Positions 7,479 through 15,963 of a DNA stretch of 57,156 nucleotides are shown here, piece after piece. The stretch covers positions 1 to 57,156 of the forward strand of contig CALRPY020000028.1 of assembly GCA_943370145.1 (NCBI GenBank), given 5' to 3'. Each line of letters opens with the position of its first letter. Position 1 is the first letter of the stretch. A program made the translations under genes and the position numbers. The DNA comes from Ga0077536 sp943370145. GTDB taxonomy: Bacteria > Pseudomonadota > Gammaproteobacteria > Ga0077536. Below the pieces are notes generated by a model that worked only from the letters and a program-made list of their open reading frames with translations, ran no database searches and was not told where the DNA came from.

Positions 7479-8861
7479 ATGCTCATGATACCGGAACGCC
7501 TGCTCGAAGCGGCTTCCCTCAAGCTGCGCATCCTGCTGATGGCGGCGGCCATCATGCTGGCCGCGCTGGGCGGCGGCACCGTGTTCCTGGTGCACAACGC
7601 GCGTGACGCCATCGCATCCGAGGTACAGTCGTCGATGCACCTCGCCAGGACCCTGCTGGCCGCGGCCATCTCGGTCAGCGCGCAAGCCGGTGAACTCGAC
7701 GTCACCGCGATTGCGCGCGCCCTCGGCGACATGCGTCACGTGCGGGTGGTGACGGCGCAGGGCAATGGCGCCGCCAGTGCGCTGGCGTCGGCGGTCGCCG
7801 GTCGCGGCGAGGTACCGGGCTGGTTCGAGCGGCTGATGGCGCCGGACGACCCCGGACTCGAGCAGCTGGTGGTGCGGGTCGGCGCCGGCGAGCACGCGAT
7901 AGCCATCATCGGCGACCCGCATGATGAGCTGCGGGAAATCTGGAACGACGTCCGCATCGCGGCAGTATTCATCGTGGCCGGCGCGAGCGTGCTGCTGGGC
8001 CTTCTCTTCGTGGCAATCCATCTGGGCCTGCGTCCCCTGTCGCGCCTGCTCGTCGCGTTCGAGGCACTTGGCCAGGGCCGCTTTTCCAGTCGCGTCAACG
8101 AAAGTGCGGCGCCGGAATTGCGCAGGATCCACCAGGGCTTCAACCAGGTCGCGGCCGTGCTCGAACGCATGGTCGACGACAATCGTCACCTCACCGAGAC
8201 CCTGATGTCGGTCCAGGAGGACGAACGCAAGATGCTGGCCCACGACCTGCACGACGAAATGGCGCCGCATCTCTTCTGCATCCGCGTCGCGCTGGGCGCG
8301 GCGCGGGACGCCGAACCCTCGCCACCGGTGCGCGACCAGCTCGACGAGATCGATCGCGACGTCGTCCATCTGCAGACGCAGGTACGCCAGATGCTGACGC
8401 GCCTGCGGCCGCACGCGCTCGAGTCATTCGGGCTGGAAGGCGCGCTCGGCGACCTGGTCGCCTCGTGGCGGCAGCGCGCGCCAGCCGTCGAGTGGTCGCT
8501 GCGGATGGACGAACTCGACGAGGAACTGCCGGACCACATCGCCACGGATCTGTACCGGGTGATCCAGGAATGCCTGACGAACATCGCGCGGCACGCCGGC
8601 GCCCGGCATGCGCGCGTGACGCTGGTCGCCCTGCGCCCGGTCGAAGCCGAGGGCGCCGCAACGCTGCGGGTGACGGTGGAAGACGATGGACATGGCTTCA
8701 CGGCGGACGCACCGCGCGGCTACGGCATCCTCGGCATGCGGGAGCGGGTGAGGCGCCTCGGCGGCCGGATCCGCTTCGATTCCGGCGCCGGCGGCACGCG
8801 GGTCCACATCGAGCTGCCAGCCGGGCCGGCGGCCCCTGGCCCGGCCTCGGCGCCGCAGTGA
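7479..8861 (+). CDS. sensor histidine kinase, NarX/UhpB type (HisKA_3)
   Basis: 460 residues. TM1 is about 16-38 and TM2 about 161-183, enclosing a roughly 120-residue periplasmic sensor region. A HAMP-like linker follows (LRPLSRLLVAF ... RFSSRV). The dimerisation/phospho-acceptor motif is KMLAHDLHDEMAPHLF, with H258 by alignment to the NarX-type LHD motif. The HATPase_c domain shows the N box VIQECLTNIARHA, G1 DDGHGF and GYGILGMRERVRRLGG. Signal unknown. Divergent from its likely partner regulator at 6747-7424. Confidence 0.93.
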   Translation: MLMIPERLLEAASLKLRILLMAAAIMLAALGGGTVFLVHNARDAIASEVQSSMHLARTLLAAAISVSAQAGELDVTAIARALGDMRHVRVVTAQGNGAASALASAVAGRGEVPGWFERLMAPDDPGLEQLVVRVGAGEHAIAIIGDPHDELREIWNDVRIAAVFIVAGASVLLGLLFVAIHLGLRPLSRLLVAFEALGQGRFSSRVNESAAPELRRIHQGFNQVAAVLERMVDDNRHLTETLMSVQEDERKMLAHDLHDEMAPHLFCIRVALGAARDAEPSPPVRDQLDEIDRDVVHLQTQVRQMLTRLRPHALESFGLEGALGDLVASWRQRAPAVEWSLRMDELDEELPDHIATDLYRVIQECLTNIARHAGARHARVTLVALRPVEAEGAATLRVTVEDDGHGFTADAPRGYGILGMRERVRRLGGRIRFDSGAGGTRVHIELPAGPAAPGPASAPQ

Positions 8862-9019
8862 ATCGTGGGGGCCTTCGCGCCGGCGCCGAGCCGCCGGCAC
8901 AGGCGCGCCCCCCACGGCAGCAGCAGTGCAGCGAGGAGCGCGGCGAGGGCCGCCGTCAGCCACACGACGATGAGGTAGACGCCGATCGCGTTCGTGACCC
9001 AGGCATGGGGGCTGCTCAT
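8862..9019 (-). CDS. possible small membrane protein (weak)
   Basis: A minus-strand frame starting with ATG at 9019 encodes a strongly hydrophobic stretch (VYLIVVWLTAALAALLAALLLP) after about 13 residues. The frame continues to a stop at 8720, but that part lies antisense within the kinase gene and looks like shadow sequence. I give only the non-overlapping part. It could be a real one-helix protein or chance in GC-rich DNA. Confidence 0.2.
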
Positions 9020-9128
9020 GGCGCGCCTTGCCCGGGCGCGCCGCAGCGACAGCGAACATCGACAACGGCAGGCTTCATGCGTGGCACCTCATCCCGTGCA
9101 GGAGCGGCGCGACTCGCCCTCGAAGAAA

Positions 9129-9156
9129 GGTGCCGATGTCCGGAGCCATCGGCACC
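9129..9156. repeat. perfect 10-bp hairpin between convergent genes
   Basis: GGTGCCGATG and CATCGGCACC flank an 8-base loop. It lies in the 492-base gap between the histidine kinase (plus) and acetate kinase (minus), which converge. It has no T run, so it is not a standard terminator, but its position would fit a bidirectional mRNA 3' end structure. The rest of 9020-9353 shows no gene. Confidence 0.6.
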
Positions 9157-9353
9157 AGGCGCAGACCCGATGTGTGTGATTCAGGAGGAAGGCCTGTAAT
9201 CGCCGATTACTATGCAGCGCGGCGAGCACCGGCGCCCAGTCGCCGATACCTCGGCGCGCGCGAGCGGATTCCCCGGATGCCTGGTGAATTTTCCCGCGTC
9301 CCTGCGTGACCCCGCCGCGCCGGGCCCAGACCTGGCGACGCTGCCGACGTTGA

Positions 9354-10532
9354 TCAGGCAGCCAGCAGTCGCAAGGTATGCCGCGCGATCATCAGTTCCT
9401 CGTTCGTCGGCAGCACCCATGCCGAGACCGGGCTCGACGGCGTGCTGATGCGCGGCCCGCCGGTCGCGTTCGCAGCCTCGTCCAGCGCCAGGCCCAGCCA
9501 CGCGGCATCGCGACACACGCGCTGCCTGATCGAGGGCGCGTTCTCGCCGATACCGGCAGTGAAGACCACCGCGTCGAGGCCGCCCAGCGCGGCGGCGAGC
9601 GAACCGAGTTCGCGACCGATACGGTAGATGAAGACGTCCAGCGCGGCCGCGGCCGCCGGGTCGCCGCTCGCGAGCAGCGTGCGCACGTCGCCGGCGATGC
9701 CCGACAGGCCCAGCAGGCCAGCGCGGTGATAGAGCAGGTCCTCCAGCGCACGGGCATCGAAGCCCCGCTCGTCCATCAGGTAGAGCAGCACACCGGGGTC
9801 GATCGCGCCGCTGCGCGTGCCCATCGGCAGCCCGTCCAGGGTGCTGAAACCCATGGTGCTCGCGACGCTGCGGCCGGCCCGCAGCGCGCACATGCTCGCG
9901 CCGTTGCCGAGATGGAGCACGACGCAGCGACCCTGCGCGGCCCGCGCGTCGACCCCCGGCAACACCGACGCGATGTACTCGCACGACAGGCCGTGGAAAC
10001 CATAGCGGCGGATACCCGCGGCGTGCAGTTCGGCCGGCAGCGCATAGCGTTGGGCCACATCGGGATTGCCACGGTGGAAAGCCGTGTCGAAACACGCGAC
10101 CTGCGGCAGCGCCGGCAGGCGCGCGAGGAGCGCGCCGATGGGTGCGAGATTGTGCCGCTGGTGCAGCGGCGCGAGTGGAATCAGTGTTTCGAGGTCGTCC
10201 AGCACCGCCTGGTCCACGCGCACGGGCTGGCCGTAATCGGGCCCGCCGTGCACCACGCGATGCCCCACCCCCACCAGGCGCATGCCCGTGCAGCGCGCGT
10301 CCAGGAACGCCATGACGTGGGCCAGTGCCGCGGCATGGTCCAGCGCGGTCCCTTCCCAGCGCCGCTCGGCCAGCACGCCGCCGTCGCGATCCTGCGCGAG
10401 GAAGTGCGCCGCCCCCTGGATGCCCTCGATTTGCCCGCGCAGATCGACGGTGAGTTCGTGGCCGTCGGTCAGGAACAGTGAGAACTTGATGCTGGAGGAA
10501 CCGGCATTGAAGACGGCAATCGCGTCCGTCAT
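9354..10532 (-). CDS. ackA: acetate kinase
   Basis: 392 residues, normal length. ASKHA-family landmarks are present: N-terminal VFNAGSSSIKFSLF (phosphate 1), VGHRVVHGG, ACFDTAFHRGNPDVAQRYALP, GFHGLSCEYIA, LGNGASMCAL, FSTLDGLPMGTRSGAIDPG and the adenosine motif TAGIGENAP. It interconverts acetyl phosphate plus ADP with acetate plus ATP. The start overlaps the end of the debranching-enzyme gene by 4 bases (ATGA), and a phosphoketolase that makes acetyl phosphate lies two genes upstream. The likely direction in vivo is therefore ATP formation. Last gene of an eight-gene minus-strand run. Confidence 0.95.
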   Translation of the reverse strand: MTDAIAVFNAGSSSIKFSLFLTDGHELTVDLRGQIEGIQGAAHFLAQDRDGGVLAERRWEGTALDHAAALAHVMAFLDARCTGMRLVGVGHRVVHGGPDYGQPVRVDQAVLDDLETLIPLAPLHQRHNLAPIGALLARLPALPQVACFDTAFHRGNPDVAQRYALPAELHAAGIRRYGFHGLSCEYIASVLPGVDARAAQGRCVVLHLGNGASMCALRAGRSVASTMGFSTLDGLPMGTRSGAIDPGVLLYLMDERGFDARALEDLLYHRAGLLGLSGIAGDVRTLLASGDPAAAAALDVFIYRIGRELGSLAAALGGLDAVVFTAGIGENAPSIRQRVCRDAAWLGLALDEAANATGGPRISTPSSPVSAWVLPTNEELMIARHTLRLLAA

Positions 10533-12646
10533 GGGGTATCACCAGCCGCAGGCGGCATGTGTTGGGCGTGGGCCTCCAGAACCACGACGCTGCGCGCGGC
10601 GGCGGTGAACAGTCGACTCGCCAGCGGGACCTGCCGGGTGGGGTCGACGATGTCTTCCGGCGCGCTGCGTGCGGTATCCACGGCCAGGCGCCACGCGCGG
10701 CCGGCAACCCGGGGCAACTCCAGCGCCATGACTTCATCCGCCATGTTCAGTATCACGTGCAGGTCGTCCTCTTCTTCCGCGCGCCCGGCGATCGTGTAGC
10801 GTAGCAGCCGGCCACGCGCATCGGACCACGGCGGTGCAGCGAGCCCAGGCCCGTGCCAGGTGATGTCCGCGAGCTCGCGACCGGGCAGCGGCCGGCCGTC
10901 GAAGAAGCGGTTCGCCTCGAGGCCGGGATGCCGGCGGCGCAGCGCGATCATGCCGGACGTGAAGCGAAGCATCTCACGGTTGGTGTCGACCAGCGACCAA
11001 TCGAACCACGACAGATCATTGTCCTGGCAGTACGCATTGTTGTTGCCACGCTGGCTGCGCAAGACTTCGTCGCCGGCGAGCAGCATCGGCACCCCGCGCG
11101 ACAGCATGAGGACGGCCATGAAGTTCTTCGCCTGACGCACGCGCCGCGCGCGCACCACCGGGTCGCCGGTCGGCCCCTCGACCCCGCAGTTCCAGCTCGC
11201 GTTGTCGGTCGCGCCGTCGCGATTGTCCTCGCCATTGGCCGCGTTGCACCTGTGCTCGTGGCTCACGAGGTCGAGCAGCGTGAACCCATCGTGGCAGGTG
11301 ATGAAATTGACGCCGTTCGCCGGCAGGCGTCCGTCGTCGGCATACAGATCCGCGCTACCCGCGATGCGCGTCGCGACCTCGCCGACGAGGCCAGGGTCGC
11401 CGCGCACGAATCGGCGCAGGACATCGCGATAGCGCCCGTTCCACTCGACCCACGACATCGCGGGAAACGCGCCGACCTGGTAGAGGCCGGCGGCGTCCCA
11501 GGCTTCCGCGATCACCGGCACGCGCGCGAGGCTGCGCGAGGATTCGATGGCCCAGGGCAGCAGCGGATCGGGCACCGGCTCGCCGCGCAGGTCGCGCGCG
11601 AACACGCTCGCGAGATCGAAGCGGAAGCCGTCCACGCCGAGCTGCTCCACCCAGTATTCGAGGCAGTTGACGAGAAAGGTGCTGACCATCGGGTGATTGC
11701 AGTTCACCGTGTTGCCACAGCCCGTGTAGTCAAGATAGCGCCGGCGGTCGGCCGGATCGAGGTGGTAGAACAGTTCGTTCGCAAGGCCCTTGAAATTGAT
11801 CGTCGGCCCGCCATCGCCGCCCTCGGCGGTGTGGTTGAACACCACGTCGAGCAGCACCCGGATCCCGGCGCGGTGCAGGGCATCGGTGAGCTGGCGGAAT
11901 TCGCGCGGTGCGCGCGTGGGATCGACGCAGTAGCGCGGGTGGGGACTGTAGAAGCTGTGGGTGCTGTAGCCCCAGTAATTGCGAAGGCCCTGCGCGCGGG
12001 CGCCCGCCGGCAGGTCCTGCTCGTCGAAGGCCATCACCGGCATCAGCTGCACGTGGGTGACGCCGAGTTCCCGCAGGTAGGGAATCTTCTCGATGAGTCC
12101 CGCGAAGGTGCCGGGCTGACGCACGCCGCTCGAGGGATGGCGCGTGAAGCCGCCGACGTGCAGCTCGTAGATGATCGCGCCGTCGAGCCCGGCGGGCGGC
12201 AGCTGTGCACGCCGCGCGGGCAGCGGCGCGGTGACGATCCCGCGTATCGGCACCGCCGACGCATCGCGTTCGTCGGCTGCGCGTGCCCGGTCCCAGCCCG
12301 CGTCGGTCACCGCGCGCGCCCACGGGTCGACCAGTTGCCTGCGTGGATTGAAGCGGCGTCCCGTCTCGCGCGTGTCGGCCGGGCCGTCCGCCCGCCACGT
12401 GTAGCAGGCGCCCGGCTCGAGGCCGACCACGAACACGTGCCAGAAGAAGAACGAGCGATGCGCCGCGGGATCGAGACCGATCACCTGGCAGGGCTTCACG
12501 CTGTCGGGCGAGGGGTACAGCAGGAGTTCGACCCGCGTGGCGTGGCGGCTGAACACGCAGAAATTGACCCCGTCGCGCAACACCGTCGCGCCCGGTGGAA
12601 AGCGTGAACCGGGACGGATTTCGTAGGCGGTCACGCCAGCCGGCAT
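10529..12646 (-). CDS. glgX: glycogen debranching enzyme (GlgX/TreX-type isoamylase)
   Basis: 705 residues. An N-terminal CBM48-like domain (about 10-110, with PPGATVLRDGVNFCVF) precedes a GH13 catalytic barrel. Visible catalytic regions are VVFNHTAEG (region I), DGFRFDLASVF with the nucleophile Asp (region II), VIAEAWD with the acid Glu (region III) and FITCHDGFTLLD (region IV). The insertion HRCNAANGEDNRDG is typical of GlgX-type enzymes. It hydrolyses alpha-1,6 branches of phosphorylase-limit glycogen. It overlaps ackA by 4 bases and follows phosphoketolase by 48, tying glycogen breakdown to the phosphoketolase branch. Glycogen phosphorylase is 13 kb away on the other strand. Confidence 0.93.
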   Translation of the reverse strand: MPAGVTAYEIRPGSRFPPGATVLRDGVNFCVFSRHATRVELLLYPSPDSVKPCQVIGLDPAAHRSFFFWHVFVVGLEPGACYTWRADGPADTRETGRRFNPRRQLVDPWARAVTDAGWDRARAADERDASAVPIRGIVTAPLPARRAQLPPAGLDGAIIYELHVGGFTRHPSSGVRQPGTFAGLIEKIPYLRELGVTHVQLMPVMAFDEQDLPAGARAQGLRNYWGYSTHSFYSPHPRYCVDPTRAPREFRQLTDALHRAGIRVLLDVVFNHTAEGGDGGPTINFKGLANELFYHLDPADRRRYLDYTGCGNTVNCNHPMVSTFLVNCLEYWVEQLGVDGFRFDLASVFARDLRGEPVPDPLLPWAIESSRSLARVPVIAEAWDAAGLYQVGAFPAMSWVEWNGRYRDVLRRFVRGDPGLVGEVATRIAGSADLYADDGRLPANGVNFITCHDGFTLLDLVSHEHRCNAANGEDNRDGATDNASWNCGVEGPTGDPVVRARRVRQAKNFMAVLMLSRGVPMLLAGDEVLRSQRGNNNAYCQDNDLSWFDWSLVDTNREMLRFTSGMIALRRRHPGLEANRFFDGRPLPGRELADITWHGPGLAAPPWSDARGRLLRYTIAGRAEEEDDLHVILNMADEVMALELPRVAGRAWRLAVDTARSAPEDIVDPTRQVPLASRLFTAAARSVVVLEAHAQHMPPAAGDTP

Positions 12647-12694
12647 GAGCCGTGTGATGCCGGCGTCAGGCCTGCCTCGGCGGCCGGCCGCGGT

Positions 12695-15076
12695 TCAGAA
12701 CGGCCACACCCAGTTGGTGATTTCATCGCGGTCGGTGCCATGCTCGTGCGCATACGAGAGGTTCATGATGATTTCGTTCTTCATTTCTTCCTTCAGGTAG
12801 GCGGCACGGTCGGCCAGGCCCGGCACGCGGTCGACGACGTCGATCACCAGCGTGTAGCGGTCGGTCTGGTTGAGGATCGCGAGCTCGAGCGGCGTGTTGA
12901 TGTTGCCCTCCTCCTTGTAGCCGCGCACATGGATGTTCTCGTGGTTCCTGAAGCGATAGGCGAGCTTGTGGATGAGCCAGGGGTACCCGTGGAAATTGAA
13001 GATCACCGGGCGGTCGGTCGTGAACAGGCTGTCGAACTCGCGGTCACTCATGCCGTGCGGATGCTCGCTCGCCGGCTGCATCTTGAACAGATCGACCACA
13101 TTGACGAAACGCACCTTCAGATCCGGCAGGTGCTGGCGCAGAATGGCCGTCGCGGCCAGCGCCTCCTGCGTCGCTACGTCGCCGCAGGAGGCCATCACCA
13201 CGTCCGGCACCACGCCGCGATCGTTGCTCGCCCGCGGCCAGATCCCGGCGCCCTTGGTGCAATGGACGATGGCCTCGTCGATGGTCGTGAACTGCAGGTG
13301 CTTCTGCTTGTCGGCGACGATGACGTTGATGACGTCGGTCGAGCGCAGGCACTGGTCAGCCACCACCAGCAGCGTGTTGGCGTCGGGCGGGAGGTAGATG
13401 CGGGTCACGCTCGGGCTCTTGTTCGTCACGAGGTCGATGAAGCCCGGATCCTGGTGCGAGAAGCCGTTGTGGTCCTGCCGCCAGACGGTCGACGAAAGCA
13501 GGATGTTCTGCGCCGAAACCGACGCGCGCCAGGGCACGTGGTTCTTGCTGACGTCCAGCCACTTCGCGTGCTGGTTGAACATCGAGTCGATCACGTGCGC
13601 GAAGGCTTCGTAGGTGTGGAAGAAACCATGGCGACCGGACAGCAGGTAGCCTTCCAGCCAGCCGATCAGCGTGTGCTCCGACAGCATCTCCATCACGCGC
13701 CCGTCGCGCGACAGTTCGCCGCCATCCTCGTCCTCGGGCAGCAGGTCGGCCATCCAGGCCTTCTTGCTGACCTCGTACACCGCCTGCAGCCGGTTGGAGG
13801 CGGTCTCGTCGGGACCGAACAAGCGGAAATTCGTCATGTTCCGGCGCATCACGTCGCGCAGGAATTCGCCGAGCGGGCGCGTGTTCTCGTGCAGCACCTT
13901 CCCCGCGTGGGCGACGTCCACCGCGTAGTCGCGGAAATCCGGCAGCTTCAGATCGCGGCGCAGGAGGCCGCCGTTCGCGTGGAGATTCGCGCTCATGCGC
14001 CGATGCCCCTTGGGCGCGAGTTCGCGCAACTCGGACACCAGGCGCCCGTCGGCATCGAACAGCTCCTCGGGACGATAGCTGCGCATCCAGTCTTCGAGCA
14101 ACTGGAGATGCGCCGGATTCTCGCGCACGTCCGAGAACGGCACCTGGTGTGAACGCCAGGAGCCCTCGGCCTTGTGTCCGTTGATCTCCTTGGGTCCCGT
14201 CCAGCCCTTGGGGCTGCGCAGCACGATCATCGGCCAGCGCGGACGCTCGGGCTTGCCGCTGGCCCTGGCGGTGGCCTGCACGGCGCGAATCTCCGCAATC
14301 GCGATCTCCAGCGTCGCCGCCATCTCGCGATGCATGTCGGCCGGATCGCTGCCCTCGACGAAATACGGCGTGTAGCCGTAGCCACGGAACAGGGCCTCGA
14401 GTTCCTCGTGGCTGATGCGGGCGAGAATCGTCGGATTGGCGATCTTGTAGCCATTCAGGTTCAGGATCGGCAGCACCGCGCCGTCGCGGCAGGGGTTGAT
14501 GAACTTGTTCGAATGCCAGGCGGTCGCGAGCGGGCCGGTCTCGGCCTCGCCGTCGCCGACGACGCAGGCGACGATGAGATCCGGGTTATCGAGACAGGCC
14601 CCGTAGGCGTGCGACAGGCTGTAGCCGAGTTCACCGCCCTCGTGGATGGAGCCCGGGGTTTCGGGCGTCACGTGAGAACCGATGTGGCCCGGAAACGAAA
14701 ACTGCTTGAAGAACTTCTGCAGCCCCTCCGCGTCCTCGCTCTTGTCCGGATAGACCTCCGAGTAGGTGCCCTCGAGGTAGGCGGGTCCGAGCACGCCGGG
14801 CGCGCCGTGGCCGGGGCCGGCCATGAAGATCACGTCCAGGTCGTCGCGCTTGATCAGGCGATTGAGGTGCGCCCACACGAAGGACAGCGCCGGGCTTGCG
14901 CCCCAGTGGCCGAGCAGGCGGTGCTTGACGTGCGCGATCTCGATGGGGCTTTTCAGCAGTGGATTGTCGCGCAGGTAGATCATGCCGACCGACAGGTAAT
15001 TGCAGGCACGCCACCAGGCGTCGATCAGGCGCAATTCCTCGTCGCTCATCGGTTCCAGTTGCTCAGCCATTCGCAT
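12695..15076 (-). CDS. xfp: phosphoketolase (xylulose-5-P / fructose-6-P)
   Basis: 793 residues, the usual length. The N-terminal TPP half has LLGHWGASPALSFVWAHLN, MAGPGHGAP and the TPP/Mg motif VGDGEAETGPLATAWHSNKF. The middle has GYTPYFVEGSDPADMH and RSPKGWTGPKEINGHKAEG, and the C-terminal half has HDGF-type DHNGFSHQDPGFI and MASCGDVATQEALAA. It cleaves xylulose-5-P or fructose-6-P with phosphate to acetyl-P. The ATG at 15076 has AAGGAG four bases before it; an in-frame ATG at 15070 is 10 bases from the same site, so the exact start is ambiguous by two codons. The frame running on to 15832 overlaps PPK2 antisensibly and is rejected. Confidence 0.94.
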   Translation of the reverse strand: MRMAEQLEPMSDEELRLIDAWWRACNYLSVGMIYLRDNPLLKSPIEIAHVKHRLLGHWGASPALSFVWAHLNRLIKRDDLDVIFMAGPGHGAPGVLGPAYLEGTYSEVYPDKSEDAEGLQKFFKQFSFPGHIGSHVTPETPGSIHEGGELGYSLSHAYGACLDNPDLIVACVVGDGEAETGPLATAWHSNKFINPCRDGAVLPILNLNGYKIANPTILARISHEELEALFRGYGYTPYFVEGSDPADMHREMAATLEIAIAEIRAVQATARASGKPERPRWPMIVLRSPKGWTGPKEINGHKAEGSWRSHQVPFSDVRENPAHLQLLEDWMRSYRPEELFDADGRLVSELRELAPKGHRRMSANLHANGGLLRRDLKLPDFRDYAVDVAHAGKVLHENTRPLGEFLRDVMRRNMTNFRLFGPDETASNRLQAVYEVSKKAWMADLLPEDEDGGELSRDGRVMEMLSEHTLIGWLEGYLLSGRHGFFHTYEAFAHVIDSMFNQHAKWLDVSKNHVPWRASVSAQNILLSSTVWRQDHNGFSHQDPGFIDLVTNKSPSVTRIYLPPDANTLLVVADQCLRSTDVINVIVADKQKHLQFTTIDEAIVHCTKGAGIWPRASNDRGVVPDVVMASCGDVATQEALAATAILRQHLPDLKVRFVNVVDLFKMQPASEHPHGMSDREFDSLFTTDRPVIFNFHGYPWLIHKLAYRFRNHENIHVRGYKEEGNINTPLELAILNQTDRYTLVIDVVDRVPGLADRAAYLKEEMKNEIIMNLSYAHEHGTDRDEITNWVWPF

Positions 15077-15108
15077 ACGTCTCCTTGCTGGCGGGTCGGG
15101 TATCCGGT

Positions 15109-15924
15109 TCAGAAAATGCCGGGCACCATCCGGCGGCCCCGCAGGCTTTCGTGATCGTCGTAGCGCCCCTTCTTCGAGCGCTTGGGCAGTTTGACCTGTT
15201 CGTGTTTCACTTTCTCGTAGGGAATCAGCGACAGGATGTGCCGGATGCCGTTCAGCCGCGCCCGCCGCTTGTCGTCCGAGTGCAGGATGTGCCACGGATT
15301 TTCGTCGGTGTCGGTGGCGTCGAGCATCAGGTCGCGGGCCTTCGAATAGTCGTACCAGCGCTCGTAGGAGTGCAGATCCATCGGGCTCAGCTTCCACTGC
15401 CGCAGCGGATCGGTGATGCGGGCCATGAAGCGCCGCTCCTGCTCCTCCATGCCGACTTCCAGCCACATCTTGATGAGCAGGACGCCGGATTCCATGAGCC
15501 ACTTCTCGACCACCGGGCAGAGCGTCAGGAAACGCGCGTGCTCCTCGGGCGAGCAATAGCCCTCGACGAACTCGACCCCGGCCCGGTTGTACCAGCTGCG
15601 GTCGAAGATGACGATTTCGCCACCCGCCGGGAACTGCTCGATGTACCGCTGCATGAAAAGCTGGGATTGCTGGCGTTCCGTCGGCGCCGGCAGTGCGACG
15701 ACCCGGAATACACGGGGGCTCACCCGCTGCGTGAGCGCCTTGATGATGCCGCCCTTGCCCGCAGCGTCGCGCCCCTCGAACACCAGGATGATCCGGGCGC
15801 CGGTCTCCTTGACCCAGTCCTGGACGTAGCACAGCTCGACCTGCAGCTTCTCGAGTTCCTTCTCGTAGTCCTTGCGCCGCAGCTTCTCCTGCGCCGTCTT
15901 CGCGTCACGCTTCACTTTGACCAT
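15109..15924 (-). CDS. ppk2: polyphosphate kinase 2 (PPK2)
   Basis: 271 residues, single-domain PPK2. Walker A is GRDAAGKG at 51-58. Walker B follows as EIVIFDRSWYNRAGVE. The lid region includes LTLCPVVEKWLMESG, and the C-terminal part has YDYSKARDLMLDATDT. It moves phosphate between polyphosphate and nucleoside di- or triphosphates; whether it favours ADP or GDP, or synthesis or use, cannot be settled by eye. It sits 32 bases before phosphoketolase and 39 bases after an outer-membrane efflux gene on the same strand. Placement beside acetyl-P and ATP-making enzymes suggests a role in phosphate-energy storage. Confidence 0.95.
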   Translation of the reverse strand: MVKVKRDAKTAQEKLRRKDYEKELEKLQVELCYVQDWVKETGARIILVFEGRDAAGKGGIIKALTQRVSPRVFRVVALPAPTERQQSQLFMQRYIEQFPAGGEIVIFDRSWYNRAGVEFVEGYCSPEEHARFLTLCPVVEKWLMESGVLLIKMWLEVGMEEQERRFMARITDPLRQWKLSPMDLHSYERWYDYSKARDLMLDATDTDENPWHILHSDDKRRARLNGIRHILSLIPYEKVKHEQVKLPKRSKKGRYDDHESLRGRRMVPGIF

Positions 15925-15963
15925 TTCGCCTCCCCGCTCAGTTGTCGGAATCCGCCCGCGCGG

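Noticed and set aside
10853..12607. Long plus-strand open frame of 584 codons
   Set aside because: Antisense to glgX; Arg/His/Val-rich shadow of a GC-rich gene with no domain.
15077..15832. N-terminal extension of phosphoketolase
   Set aside because: It overlaps ppk2 in another frame, has no family similarity and ignores the AAGGAG before 15076.
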